Source of the DNA: Paenibacillus sp. CAA11 | GTDB lineage: Bacteria; Bacillota; Bacilli; Paenibacillales; Paenibacillaceae | Direction: 5' to 3' | DNA: 64,000 bases | Assembly: GCF_003060825.1 (NCBI RefSeq) | Contig: NZ_CP028922.1 | Span: 4,824,411 to 4,888,410, forward strand | Shown: positions 53,298-61,930 of the stretch, piece after piece | Layout: each line of letters starts with the position of its first letter | Numbering within the stretch: position 1 is the stretch's first letter | Made by a program: the position numbers and the translations under genes | The notes under the pieces: generated by a model | Seen by the model: only the letters and a program-made list of their open reading frames with translations | Told to the model about the DNA's origin: nothing | Database searches by the model: none

Positions 53298-55187
53298 TTA
53301 CCCCTCTCTGGAAGCAGTAACCCGGTTATAATGCTCCAGGTATACCAGAAGGATTGAAATATCCGCAGGCGTTACACCTGAGATACGTGATGCCTGGCCA
53401 ATGGAGATCGGACGGATGGCTGCCATCTTCTGTCTAGCTTCAATGGCTAAGCCTTGAATATCCTCATACTGGATATCCTCTGGGATCTTCTTCTTCTCCA
53501 TCTTTTGCAGGCGTTCTACATGAATCAGCTGCTTCTCAATATAGCCTGCATATTTTACCTGAATTTCTACCTGCTCCTTCATTTCCTCATCCAAAACTTC
53601 TTCCGAAGGAGAGAGCGACTCAATCAGTGCGTAAGTCACTTCAGGACGACGCAAAATAGTCAGTAGATTACTTCCATCTTGAATGGGTGCAGATCCAACC
53701 TGTTCAAGCAGTGGGTTCACCTCGGAAGGACGAACCTTGGTCTGCTTCAGACGCTCGATCTCGCGTTCTACCTTTTCTTTCTTATCCACGAAGCTGGCAT
53801 AGCGCTCTGGAGAAATTAGGCCAATGTCATGCCCAATTGGCGTAAGCCGCAAATCGGCATTATCATGACGAAGTAAGAGGCGGTATTCCGCTCGTGATGT
53901 AAGAAGACGATAAGGTTCATTCGTGCCCTTAGTCACGAGATCATCAATAAGCACTCCGATATATCCTTGAGAACGGTCCAGAATAACCGGCTCTTTCCCT
54001 TGCACTTTACGTGCTGCATTAATACCGGCCATAATTCCTTGTCCAGCAGCTTCCTCGTAACCCGATGTTCCGTTAATTTGTCCAGCCGTGAACAAGCCTG
54101 GCATCCGCTTAGTCTCCAGGGAAGGCCAGAGCTGTGTCGGAACCATGGCATCATATTCAATAGCATAACCAGTACGCATCATCTCTACATTCTGCAGGCC
54201 CGGGATAGAGCGCAGAATTTGCAGCTGAACATCCTCTGGCATGCTTGTCGATAGACCTTGAACATAGTATTCAGAGGTGTTCTTCCCCTCAGGCTCAAGG
54301 AAAATTTGGTGCTTCGGCTTATCGCTAAACCGAACAATTTTATCCTCAATGGATGGGCAATAACGCGGCCCCGTGCCTTCAATCACCCCTGAGAACATTG
54401 GCGCCCTGTGCAAGTTCGCGTTGATAATCTCATGGGTTTCAATGGAGGTATAAGTTAACCAGCAAGGAAGCTGCTCATTATTTGAATCTTTCGTTTCATA
54501 AGAGAAAAACTTAGGTTTCTCATCTCCTGGCTGAATTTCAGTTTGGGAGAAATCAATCGTATCTTTATGAACCCGCGGCGGTGTTCCCGTCTTAAAGCGA
54601 ACCAGCTCAAAGCCATGCTCCTTCAGATTATGAGCAAGACCAACGGAAGGCTGCTGGTTATTCGGACCGCTCTCATACATGAGCTCGCCCATGATAATTT
54701 TGCCCCGAAGATAGGTTCCTGTAGTGAGAACTACAGCCTGTGCTCGATATTCTGCCCCGGTCTTGGTCACAACCCCTACACATGTACCATCTTCAACGAT
54801 CAGCTCTTCAACCATACCTTGACGCATGGTCAGGTTAGGCTCCTTCTCCATCGTCTCTTTCATGGCATGCTGGTACAAGAACTTGTCGGCCTGTGCTCGA
54901 AGTGCATGAACGGCAGGTCCCTTCCCTGTATTCAGCATTCTCATTTGAATGAAGGTCTTATCAATATTACGGCCCATTTCTCCGCCCAAGGCGTCTATTT
55001 CCCGAACAACATGCCCCTTCGCTGGGCCCCCAATAGACGGATTACAAGGCATGAAAGCAATCATATCTAAGTTGATCGTCACCATAAGCGTGTTACAGCC
55101 CATACGTGCTGCAGCCAGTGCTGCTTCCGTGCCCGCATGGCCTGCACCCACTACGATGACATCATAGCTTCCTGCTGGATAGCTCAT
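53298..55187 (-). CDS. mnmG: tRNA uridine-5-carboxymethylaminomethyl modification enzyme MnmG (GidA)
   Basis: A 629-residue FAD enzyme. The FAD motif [28 protein letters not shown], the [20 protein letters not shown] loop, the TGTYLRGKI segment and the C-terminal helical domain ([50 protein letters not shown]) are complete. With MnmE it adds carboxymethylaminomethyl groups to wobble U34. The start at 55187 ([12 protein letters not shown]) matches orthologues; the upstream extension is unlike them. Followed by rsmG after 5 bp. Confidence 0.97.
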   Translation of the reverse strand: MSYPAGSYDVIVVGAGHAGTEAALAAARMGCNTLMVTINLDMIAFMPCNPSIGGPAKGHVVREIDALGGEMGRNIDKTFIQMRMLNTGKGPAVHALRAQADKFLYQHAMKETMEKEPNLTMRQGMVEELIVEDGTCVGVVTKTGAEYRAQAVVLTTGTYLRGKIIMGELMYESGPNNQQPSVGLAHNLKEHGFELVRFKTGTPPRVHKDTIDFSQTEIQPGDEKPKFFSYETKDSNNEQLPCWLTYTSIETHEIINANLHRAPMFSGVIEGTGPRYCPSIEDKIVRFSDKPKHQIFLEPEGKNTSEYYVQGLSTSMPEDVQLQILRSIPGLQNVEMMRTGYAIEYDAMVPTQLWPSLETKRMPGLFTAGQINGTSGYEEAAGQGIMAGINAARKVQGKEPVILDRSQGYIGVLIDDLVTKGTNEPYRLLTSRAEYRLLLRHDNADLRLTPIGHDIGLISPERYASFVDKKEKVEREIERLKQTKVRPSEVNPLLEQVGSAPIQDGSNLLTILRRPEVTYALIESLSPSEEVLDEEMKEQVEIQVKYAGYIEKQLIHVERLQKMEKKKIPEDIQYEDIQGLAIEARQKMAAIRPISIGQASRISGVTPADISILLVYLEHYNRVTASREG

Positions 55188-55428
55188 TTTTATCCCTCCT
55201 ATGAATGGAACTAACACTGAAACCACCTGAAGAACATGGCAGGGAAAGTATGCATCCCCCTCCATAATCACAGCTTGCCGTGGTGTTAGTTCATCTGATA
55301 ACGAATCATATAGTTAAGGATCACCTTTGGATCCTAATATTTAAAATTTTATATGAATACCGCCTTCTCATCATACCATGAAGTGGGCGTTCATAAACGT
55401 GCAACCCCTATTCTTTTACAGTGAAGCT

Positions 55429-56808
55429 TTATTTCCCAAGGCAGAATTGGGAGAAAATCTGATCAATGAGCGCATCCGGAGCCGAGTCGCCAATGACCTC
55501 ACCCAACTGCTCCCAGGCATTCCGAACATCAATCTGCATAATATCGATCGGAATCCCTGCATCCGCTGCCTCATAAGCCTCCTGTAGAGACTGCTTGGCC
55601 TTTCGGAGCAGAGAGATATGGCGAACATTGCTTACATAGGTCAGATCGCTTGATTCAAGCTTCCCGCCGAAGAATAATTGAGTAATGGCCTCTTCCAAAG
55701 CCGGCAGGCCCTCCTGTGTTCTTACAGACAGCTCCACCATTTGGCTTTCTGAGAAGTGAGCCCGGATCTGTTCCCGATCAAGCTGCTGCGGCAGGTCTGT
55801 CTTATTGATGAGAACAATGACCTGACGGCCACGAAGGCTGTCCATCAGTGTAATTTCATCCTCATGCAGAGGCTCAGCACCATTAAGCACAAGCAGAATC
55901 AAGTCCGCATCGCCTACCGCTGCTCTGGATCGCTCAACCCCGATGCGTTCAACCACATCCAAAGTTTCCCGGATCCCCGCAGTATCCAATAGACGCAAAG
56001 GGATATTATTAATCGTTACAAACTCCTCAATCACATCTCTTGTCGTTCCCGGGATATCAGTAACAATCGCCTTGTTCTCTTGCGCCAGAGCGTTAAGCAG
56101 TGAAGACTTCCCGACATTCGGCCGGCCCACTATAGCTGTGGTAATCCCTTCTCTTAGGATCTTCCCCTGGTTGGCAGTAACAAGAAGACGGTCAATCCCT
56201 TCCATAACCTCAGAACACTTGCGCTTGATGAAGGCAGTCGTCAATGACTCCACATCATGCTCAGGATAGTCGATATTCACTTCAATATGAGCGATAGTCT
56301 CCACCAAGGAGTGTCGCAGTATGCCAATTTGACGGGATAGCTCTCCTTCAACCTGCTTTAGAGCTACAGAGAATGCCCGGTCAGACTTTGAGCGAATCAA
56401 GTCAATGACCGCTTCCGCCTGGGACAGGTCAATCCGTCCATTCAGAAATGCACGCTTTGTAAATTCACCGGGCTCTGCCAGGCGAATATTCGGCTGCTGC
56501 AACAGTAAATCCATAACCCGTTTGACAGAAATTACCCCGCCATGCGTGCTGATCTCGACGACATCTTCCGTGGTAAAAGAACGAGGTGCCCTCATCACGG
56601 TCACCAGCACCTCTTCCAGCTTGTCCTGAGTTGCCGGATCTATAATAAAGCCGTAATGAACCGTATGGCTATCCGCTTCTGTAAGCGGCGTTCGGCTCCG
56701 CAGCAGCTGGCCCACTTCCTTAATCGCATCCGGTCCGCTGACACGGATTACCGCAATACCGCTTTCTCCCACCGCTGTAGAGATCGCGGCAATTGTATCG
56801 CTTAACAT
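55429..56808 (-). CDS. mnmE: tRNA modification GTPase MnmE (TrmE)
   Basis: A 459-residue enzyme: N-terminal folate-binding domain, then a helical domain split by a G domain with GRPNVGKSSLLNALAQ (P-loop), DIPGTTRDVIEE, DTAGIRET and NKTDL. The end QFCLGK carries the catalytic C-x-G-K. It works with MnmG on wobble uridines. Start at ATG 56808 with AGGAGAGG upstream; a GTG three codons earlier overlaps this site. Gap to mnmG 241 bp, so mnmG may have its own promoter too. Confidence 0.97.
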   Translation of the reverse strand: MLSDTIAAISTAVGESGIAVIRVSGPDAIKEVGQLLRSRTPLTEADSHTVHYGFIIDPATQDKLEEVLVTVMRAPRSFTTEDVVEISTHGGVISVKRVMDLLLQQPNIRLAEPGEFTKRAFLNGRIDLSQAEAVIDLIRSKSDRAFSVALKQVEGELSRQIGILRHSLVETIAHIEVNIDYPEHDVESLTTAFIKRKCSEVMEGIDRLLVTANQGKILREGITTAIVGRPNVGKSSLLNALAQENKAIVTDIPGTTRDVIEEFVTINNIPLRLLDTAGIRETLDVVERIGVERSRAAVGDADLILLVLNGAEPLHEDEITLMDSLRGRQVIVLINKTDLPQQLDREQIRAHFSESQMVELSVRTQEGLPALEEAITQLFFGGKLESSDLTYVSNVRHISLLRKAKQSLQEAYEAADAGIPIDIMQIDVRNAWEQLGEVIGDSAPDALIDQIFSQFCLGK

Positions 56809-56850
56809 ATCTCTCACCTCTCCTCTCTATTGTTTCTAATAAATAAAAAA

Positions 56851-56884
56851 CAATGACGTCCGCCATAAGGGCAGCACGCCATTG
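56851..56884 (-). terminator. imperfect terminator between jag and mnmE
   Basis: CAATGACG (56851-56858) and CGCCATTG (56877-56884) form the base of an imperfect hairpin; on the minus strand TTTTTTATT follows. It separates the rpmH-rnpA-yidC-jag unit from mnmE. Confidence 0.6.
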
Positions 56885-56897
56885 TATCTCTGATGTG

Positions 56898-57617
56898 TTA
56901 CTTCGCCTTCAGGGTAATGACGACTCGCCGGTTCGGTTCATCGCCTTTACTGTACGTTTTGACTTCAGGGTGATTTTGCAGTTTGGAGTGAATCACCTTT
57001 CGCTCCAAAGCTGGCATCGGTTCAAGTGAAACCTCTTTGTGGGTTCGAACCACCCGATTGGCCAAGCGCTCAGCCAGCTCCTCTAGCGTCTTCTTGCGGC
57101 GTGCCCGAAAGTTCTCGGCATCCAGTACCAGCCTAACGAAGCTGTCTGAGTAACGATTCGCTACAATGTTAGCCAAGTACTGCAGAGCATCCAACGTCTG
57201 CCCTCTACGGCCAATCAGAAGACCAAGATTTGAGCCGGAGATATTCAGAACAGCTCCATCTCTTCCGCGCTTAATATCCACTTCCACCTGAAGGTCCATA
57301 CTTTCGCCGACTTCACGAAGGAATGACGCCGCCGCTTCATAAGGGCTTGGCCCATCCGCCTTGCTGTCCACTTGCTCAGCGGCTTCAGCTACAGGCTTGG
57401 GTGCAGGCCTTAACTCCTCGGACGGCACTGATACAGGAGGTTCTTGGACCAGCGTAAGTTCCACTTTCGCTGCCCGAACTCCAATCAGTCCCAGGAATCC
57501 TTTTGACGGCTGCTGGAGCACATTCACGGCAACTTGTTCCTCGGTCGCACCGAGCTTGGCCAATCCTTGTCTAACAGCTTCTTCAATGGTTTTTCCCGAC
57601 GTCACTACTTTGTTCAT
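56898..57617 (-). CDS. jag: RNA-binding protein Jag / KhpB (SpoIIIJ-associated)
   Basis: A 239-residue protein with the three Jag parts: Jag-N (KVVTSGKTIEEAVRQGLAKLGATEEQVAVNVLQQPSKGFLGLIGVRAAKV, about 1-52), a KH domain (about 100-165, LLIGRRGQTLDALQYLANIV) and an R3H domain (about 170-232, RVVRTHKEVSLEPMPALERKVIHSKLQ). Jag/KhpB binds RNA and affects cell elongation. Its start overlaps the yidC stop by 4 bp, so the two are translationally coupled. Confidence 0.95.
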   Translation of the reverse strand: MNKVVTSGKTIEEAVRQGLAKLGATEEQVAVNVLQQPSKGFLGLIGVRAAKVELTLVQEPPVSVPSEELRPAPKPVAEAAEQVDSKADGPSPYEAAASFLREVGESMDLQVEVDIKRGRDGAVLNISGSNLGLLIGRRGQTLDALQYLANIVANRYSDSFVRLVLDAENFRARRKKTLEELAERLANRVVRTHKEVSLEPMPALERKVIHSKLQNHPEVKTYSKGDEPNRRVVITLKAK

Positions 57618-58492
57618 TTCGACTTTTTGGCCTCCTTAGCGCTCCGATTCGGAGTGCCGGCTTTTAAATTGGAACCTCCACGTTTGGACTTGCCTTTACC
57701 GCTTCCCTCATCAGGTCCGCTGTCAACAACAATGTTACTAGGCTTACGGTAAAGGAAGTAGTTCTGCACAATGGTATACAGGTTACTGTAGATCCAGTAA
57801 AGCGGAAGTGCAGACGGGAAGTTATATGCCATAAAGAAAATCAACACAGGATAAATGAACATCATGAACTGCATTGGACCCGCCACACTGGACGGATTCA
57901 TGCTGGACATCATCTTAGTTTGGACGAATGTCGTAATCGCTGCCACGATTGGCAGAATAAACAAGTGGTCCGGTTTACCCAACTGCAACCACAGGAAAGT
58001 ATGATCCCGGATCGCAGAGTTATGGATAATAGAGTTATACAAGGCAATGAACACCGGCATCTGAATCAACAGCGGGAAACAGCCAGCCATCGGATTGACT
58101 TTGTTCTCCTGGAACAGCTTCATCGTCTCTTGCTGCTGTTGCTGAGGATTGTCCTTGTACTTCTCTTTAATCTTTTGCAGTTGCGGCTGAATAGCCTGCA
58201 TAGCCTTCGAACTCTTTACTTGCTTCAGTGTTAACGGTAAAATAAGCGTTCGTACAATTAACACCATGATAAGAATAGCAAGTCCATATTCACCATTGAA
58301 CCATTTGGCGAAGGTATCGAGCGCTAAGGAGAACCAGTAGACGACGTTGGCATTCCAGAAGCCGCCATTCCTAAGATCCTCGGTGGTTGTAGCAGATTGC
58401 GCGCTTGTCCCGCAGCCTGCAAGAACAGCCATAAGCCCGATAGCAAGAATAAGCAGTATCCATCTGCTTCGGTTAGTCTTCATTCGAGACAC
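57614..58492 (-). CDS. yidC: membrane protein insertase YidC (SpoIIIJ/OxaA type)
   Basis: A 292-residue short YidC with a lipoprotein signal (VLAGC, Cys about residue 27) and five membrane helices. The insertase core includes YGLAILIMVLIVRTLILPLTLKQVKSSKAM (with the hydrophilic-groove Arg) and the KYKDNPQQQQQETMKLFQE coiled region. It inserts membrane proteins and, as SpoIIIJ, is needed for spore formation. GTG at 58492 is preferred: GAGGGG lies 7 bases upstream, whereas the next ATG is too far. Confidence 0.95.
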   Translation of the reverse strand: MSRMKTNRSRWILLILAIGLMAVLAGCGTSAQSATTTEDLRNGGFWNANVVYWFSLALDTFAKWFNGEYGLAILIMVLIVRTLILPLTLKQVKSSKAMQAIQPQLQKIKEKYKDNPQQQQQETMKLFQENKVNPMAGCFPLLIQMPVFIALYNSIIHNSAIRDHTFLWLQLGKPDHLFILPIVAAITTFVQTKMMSSMNPSSVAGPMQFMMFIYPVLIFFMAYNFPSALPLYWIYSNLYTIVQNYFLYRKPSNIVVDSGPDEGSGKGKSKRGGSNLKAGTPNRSAKEAKKSK

Positions 58493-58566
58493 TTCAAAAC
58501 CCCTCTCTTAACCTATCCATCAGCCTAAATCATACCATATTTAAAGGGACAAAGAAAACAGGCTAT

Positions 58567-58917
58567 TCACACCCGCGAGCCCTTGAGCAGCGAGGCTTTG
58601 CGCAGCGCATGAAGCACACTCTTCTCCAGCTCCCGATATTCCATATCTACAGCGCCTTTGCGCACAATGAAGATGATGTCAACATGATCGATCAGTTTCT
58701 CCTTATGCTGGCGAACAATCTCCTTAATCAGACGACGCATCCGGTTGCGGACAACAGCATTTCCAACTTTCTTGCTTACGGATACGCCGAGCCGGAACCG
58801 CTCAACCTCATGCTTGGTAGACCAATATACCACCAACTGCCGGTTTGCAAATGATTTTCCAAATCGATATACCCGGCCGAAATCGGCACGATTTCGTAAA
58901 CGTAGTTTCTTATGCAC
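58567..58917 (-). CDS. rnpA: ribonuclease P protein component
   Basis: A 116-residue RnpA, standard length. It binds the RNase P RNA to process tRNA 5' ends. The RNR signature RNRMRRLIKEIVRQHK lies at about residues 56-72, with the N-terminal RLRNRADFGRVYRFGKSFANRQLVVYW and the C-terminal IIFIVRKGAVDMEYRELEKSVLHAL. It follows rpmH after 162 bp and precedes yidC by 74 bp, the universal rpmH-rnpA-yidC order. Confidence 0.96.
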   Translation of the reverse strand: MHKKLRLRNRADFGRVYRFGKSFANRQLVVYWSTKHEVERFRLGVSVSKKVGNAVVRNRMRRLIKEIVRQHKEKLIDHVDIIFIVRKGAVDMEYRELEKSVLHALRKASLLKGSRV

Positions 58918-59044
58918 GGCGATCTCCTTGACTTACCCGAACCACAAATGCGGAACAGTTGATAATTACCTTAATATATAGTCGGTTAGTTCTGCCGGTA
59001 AATATGCAGCACATCGCCCCCCGGGCATAGGCCACATACGAAAA

Positions 59045-59066
59045 AAAGACCACCGTAGTGGTCTTT
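59045..59066 (-). terminator. hairpin between rpmH and rnpA
   Basis: AAAGACCAC (59045-59053) pairs with GTGGTCTTT (59058-59066); the minus strand then has a T run. It may partially uncouple rpmH from rnpA. Confidence 0.7.
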
Positions 59067-59079
59067 ACGCAGGCACGTA

Positions 59080-59214
59080 TTACGCACTGAGTACTTTTCT
59101 GCCTTTAAGACGACGAGCTGCCAGCACCTTACGGCCGTTTTTCGTGCTCATTCTTTTACGGAAACCATGAACCTTTTTACGCTTGCTCACATTTGGTTTG
59201 AAAGTAGGTCTCAT
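59080..59214 (-). CDS. rpmH: 50S ribosomal protein L34
   Basis: A 44-residue basic protein ([21 protein letters not shown] ... KGRKVLSA), the expected length and sequence for bacterial L34. It binds domain III of 23S rRNA. It starts the rpmH-rnpA-yidC-jag cluster transcribed away from the origin. AGGGGG precedes the start. Unlike in Bacillus, dnaA is not directly divergent from it; the gnt operon lies between. Confidence 0.97.
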   Translation of the reverse strand: MRPTFKPNVSKRKKVHGFRKRMSTKNGRKVLAARRLKGRKVLSA

Positions 59215-59337
59215 TTATTGCACCCCCTAACAGGAATTCTCTTCTTCTTCCTAGTTCTAACCGCAGAAAAAGCCTTTATACATTTAACCACGAAATCGAG
59301 TTAAAGTCAACTTGGCCCCGTGATTCTTTTTCTGGAT

Positions 59338-59440
59338 TTATCCACAATATTTAGCCAGAAATACAGCAGAAAAACAGTTATGCACATGTGTATAACTCAT
59401 TAAAATAGCAATTATACATATTTGTACAGAGTTATCAATA
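59338..59440. promoter_or_regulatory. DnaA-box cluster upstream of rpmH (part of oriC region)
   Basis: TTATCCACA (59338-59346) is a perfect DnaA box. TTATGCACA (59378-59386) and TTATACACA (59395-59387, minus strand) differ from it by one base. TTATCAATA (59432-59440) is weaker. The stretch is AT-rich. In Bacillus such clusters upstream of rpmH/dnaA are part of oriC; whether this half is active alone is unknown. It holds no gene. Confidence 0.75.
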
Positions 59441-59451
59441 TAAAATAAATT

Positions 59452-59528
59452 GTAATGCGCTTTCAAATTTGTATTTACAGTGAACATATTTAGAGTTAAA
59501 ATGAGTACATTCTAACTTGTATACAAGT
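59452..59528 (+). promoter_or_regulatory. gntR promoter, GntR operator and possible cre site
   Basis: A -35 TTTACA (59474-59479) and a -10 TAAAAT (59497-59502) are 17 bp apart. The palindrome ACTTGTATACAAGT (59515-59528) lies just past the expected start point and matches the known B. subtilis gluconate-operon operator. GTAATGCGCTTTCA (59452-59465) resembles a CcpA cre site, with a well-kept right half. Confidence 0.75.
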
Positions 59529-59616
59529 ACACAGATTGAAGGAGTGATATTCTAGAAACACCACGTTCCTTTTCATGGTATGATCGTTATACGAATTAAC
59601 ATGGATTGGAGAGTTA

Positions 59617-60300
59617 ATGAAGATGCAATATCCCGCTTCATGGCTGCAAGGTGTATCACTAGGTGAATCCATTGCCAGCGAGCTTCGTCTGCAAATTATA
59701 AAGGGATCTATTGAGCCAGGCCAAATTCTGTCCGAGAATCGGATTGCTGCTGACTTCGGTACCAGCCGATCGCCCGTTCGGGAAGCGCTTAAAGTGCTGT
59801 CAGCCGAAGGACTGATCCGTTTAGAACGGATGGGAGCTGTAGTGCTCGGTCTCAGCTTGAAGGATATCGAGGAATTATACGATGTCCGCTATTTAATTGA
59901 AGGTTTTGCTCAAGCAAGTCTAGCCGGCTCTAATCAAGAGGGCCTCATTGCTCAATTGAAGAAGATCACGGATAAGATGCAGCTAGCCGCAAAGCATAAT
60001 GATCCTGAGGAGTTCTCTTTGCAGGACTTAACCTTTCATGAGACGATCATTCATGAAGCAAATCACTCTCGCATTCTGCATTTATGGAACGGCATTCGTC
60101 ATATTGTCATGGCTGTGCTGCTGATCACCACAGAAGAAATATTCACCAAGGGCGAAGCACATCTGGAGATGGTTATCGGTAAACATCTTCGTCTGATCGA
60201 AGGGCTTGAATCCAGAGACAAAGAGCGGATACAGCAAGAGGTTAACGCTTATTTCACCGATTCCCGCCATACGCTTCAGCGCAGCCTTCCTCCATTATAA
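59617..60300 (+). CDS. gntR: gluconate operon repressor GntR
   Basis: A 227-residue GntR-family repressor of the FCD type. The winged-helix domain (ELRLQIIKGSIEPGQILSENRIAADFGTSRSPVREALKVLSAEGLIRLERMGAVVLGL) closely resembles B. subtilis GntR, and the all-helical ligand domain (about 85-225) has the metal His/Asp positions (FHETIIHEANHSRI). Gluconate releases it from its operator, which lies directly upstream. ATG at 59617 has GGAG before it. It is the first gene of the gnt unit. Confidence 0.93.
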   Translation: MKMQYPASWLQGVSLGESIASELRLQIIKGSIEPGQILSENRIAADFGTSRSPVREALKVLSAEGLIRLERMGAVVLGLSLKDIEELYDVRYLIEGFAQASLAGSNQEGLIAQLKKITDKMQLAAKHNDPEEFSLQDLTFHETIIHEANHSRILHLWNGIRHIVMAVLLITTEEIFTKGEAHLEMVIGKHLRLIEGLESRDKERIQQEVNAYFTDSRHTLQRSLPPL

Positions 60301-60339
60301 AGGAGGGCCAGAGAGGCTATCCTCTCACTGCGCACAAAG

Positions 60340-60361
60340 TTGTCGACAAGTATACAACAAA
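60340..60361. promoter_or_regulatory. possible second GntR operator before gntP
   Basis: GTTGTCGACAAGTATACAAC contains an inverted GTTGT/ACAAC pair and the central GTATAC of the main GntR operator. It is less regular than the upstream palindrome and could be a weaker site. Confidence 0.4.
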
Positions 60362-60411
60362 TGAATTTGGAACCCGCAGCCCATACTAATGCTGCTATGT
60401 TTACCGGTTGT

Positions 60412-60426
60412 TTGTAAGCGCTGCAT
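60412..60426. promoter_or_regulatory. candidate cre site for CcpA before gntP
   Basis: TTGTAAGCGCTGCAT fits the cre consensus WTGNAANCGNWNNCW at all but one position. Catabolite repression of gluconate genes is known in B. subtilis. Confidence 0.5.
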
Positions 60427-60463
60427 TTAATTTGCTATCACTTCTTAGAGGGGGTTTACTTCT

Positions 60464-61825
60464 ATGCAATCCTTATTTGGCCTAAGTCATCAAACGACAC
60501 TGCTAATTTGGACGCTGTTCACTATTGCCTTTCTAATTATTCTGATCTCCAAATATAAATGGAATCCTTTTGTTACTCTGCTCATCTCGGCACTCATGCT
60601 TGGTCTGCTGGCAGGAATGAAACCGGCGGACGCTATCTCTTCCGTAACTGGCGGGCTTGGCGGTACACTTGGAACAATCGCCATCGTTATCGGGCTCGGC
60701 ACGATCCTGGGTAAGATGATGGCTGAATCAGGCGGCGCGGAGCGAATTGCCAATACGATGATCGAGAAATTTGGAGAACGCCGCGTTCACTGGGCCATGA
60801 TGATTGTCGGATTTGTGGTAGGTATTCCGGTCTTTTTTGAAGTCGGCGTCATTCTGCTGATTCCAATTGTCTTTACCGTAGCCCGTAAAACCAAAATGTC
60901 ATTGCTGCAAATTGGGATTCCGGTCTTGGCGGGTCTTTCCACTGTTCACGGACTTGTACCGCCCCATCCGGCTCCAATGATTGCTATCGATGCTTATAAT
61001 GCTAATTTAGGTAAGACCCTTCTATACTCACTTATCATCGGTCTTCCGACGGCAATCCTTGCCGGTCCTGTCTTCGGCAAGTTTATTGGTAAGCGGATTC
61101 AAGTCACACCGCCAGAGAACCTTGCCAAGCAATTCGGGTCCAAACAAGGTGAAGACCTTCCTGGCTTCGGCATCACTTTGCTTACCATTCTGATGCCTGT
61201 TATTCTTATGCTGATCGGTTCGGTTGCAGATATCCTCGATCCAGATGCAACTAGCAGCTTTACGGTGTTCTGTGAATTTATCGGCCATGAAGTCATTGCC
61301 CTTCTGATTTCTGTAGTCTTCGCCTTCTTCACCCTTGGCTTCGGCCGTGGCTTCAGCAAGGAGCAGGTGTCCAAGTTCGCGAGCGAGTGCTTGGCGCCAA
61401 CCGCTACAATTATTCTGATCATCGGAGGCGGCGGTGCGTTCAAGCAGGTGCTGATTAACAGCGGCGTCGGCGCAGCTATTGCCGACTTAGCAACCCATGC
61501 GCATATCAATGTCATTCTGTTTGCCTGGTTCGTAGCTGCTCTGATCCGTGTAGCTACCGGCTCCGCAACCGTAGCTATGACTACAGCGGCTGGCATCGTA
61601 GCTCCTGTACTCGCCCTAACCCCTGGAGCTAATGTCGAGTTGGTTGTGCTGGCAACAGGTGCAGGCTCGATCGTATTGTCCCATGTAAATGATGCAGGCT
61701 TCTGGATGGTTAAGGAGTTCTTTAACATGTCCGTACCTCAGACACTCAAATCCTGGACCGTCATGGAGACCCTCTTGTCCGTCGTTGGATTGGTGCTGAT
61801 TCTTGTCCTAAGTGCATTTGTTTAA
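60464..61825 (+). CDS. gntP: gluconate permease GntP
   Basis: A 453-residue GntP-family proton symporter with about 12-14 membrane helices. Signature segments: ISSVTGGLGGTLGTIAIVIGLGTILGKMMAESGGAERIA, VPPHPAPMIAIDAY, GGGGAFKQVLINSGVG and RVATGSATVAMTTAAGIVAPVL. It brings gluconate into the cell for GntK. GAGGGGG lies 8 bases before the ATG. It follows gntR after 163 bp that hold operator-like and cre-like sites. Confidence 0.95.
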   Translation: MQSLFGLSHQTTLLIWTLFTIAFLIILISKYKWNPFVTLLISALMLGLLAGMKPADAISSVTGGLGGTLGTIAIVIGLGTILGKMMAESGGAERIANTMIEKFGERRVHWAMMIVGFVVGIPVFFEVGVILLIPIVFTVARKTKMSLLQIGIPVLAGLSTVHGLVPPHPAPMIAIDAYNANLGKTLLYSLIIGLPTAILAGPVFGKFIGKRIQVTPPENLAKQFGSKQGEDLPGFGITLLTILMPVILMLIGSVADILDPDATSSFTVFCEFIGHEVIALLISVVFAFFTLGFGRGFSKEQVSKFASECLAPTATIILIIGGGGAFKQVLINSGVGAAIADLATHAHINVILFAWFVAALIRVATGSATVAMTTAAGIVAPVLALTPGANVELVVLATGAGSIVLSHVNDAGFWMVKEFFNMSVPQTLKSWTVMETLLSVVGLVLILVLSAFV

Positions 61826-61837
61826 TTCATTGATTAC

Positions 61838-61879
61838 CAAGAGACGATTAACCCTTAGGCTAGGGCTAATCGTCTCTTG
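61838..61879 (+). terminator. strong hairpin between gntP and gntK
   Basis: CAAGAGACGATTA (61838-61850) pairs perfectly with TAATCGTCTCTTG (61867-61879), extended inward by CCCT/AGGG. TTTAAC follows. In mid-operon it probably ends some transcripts and reduces gntK expression, unless gntK has its own promoter. Confidence 0.75.
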
Positions 61880-61930
61880 TTTAACCATACTATTATATAG
61901 AGATAAAAAAGCTGGAGAGAAGGTCTTAAT

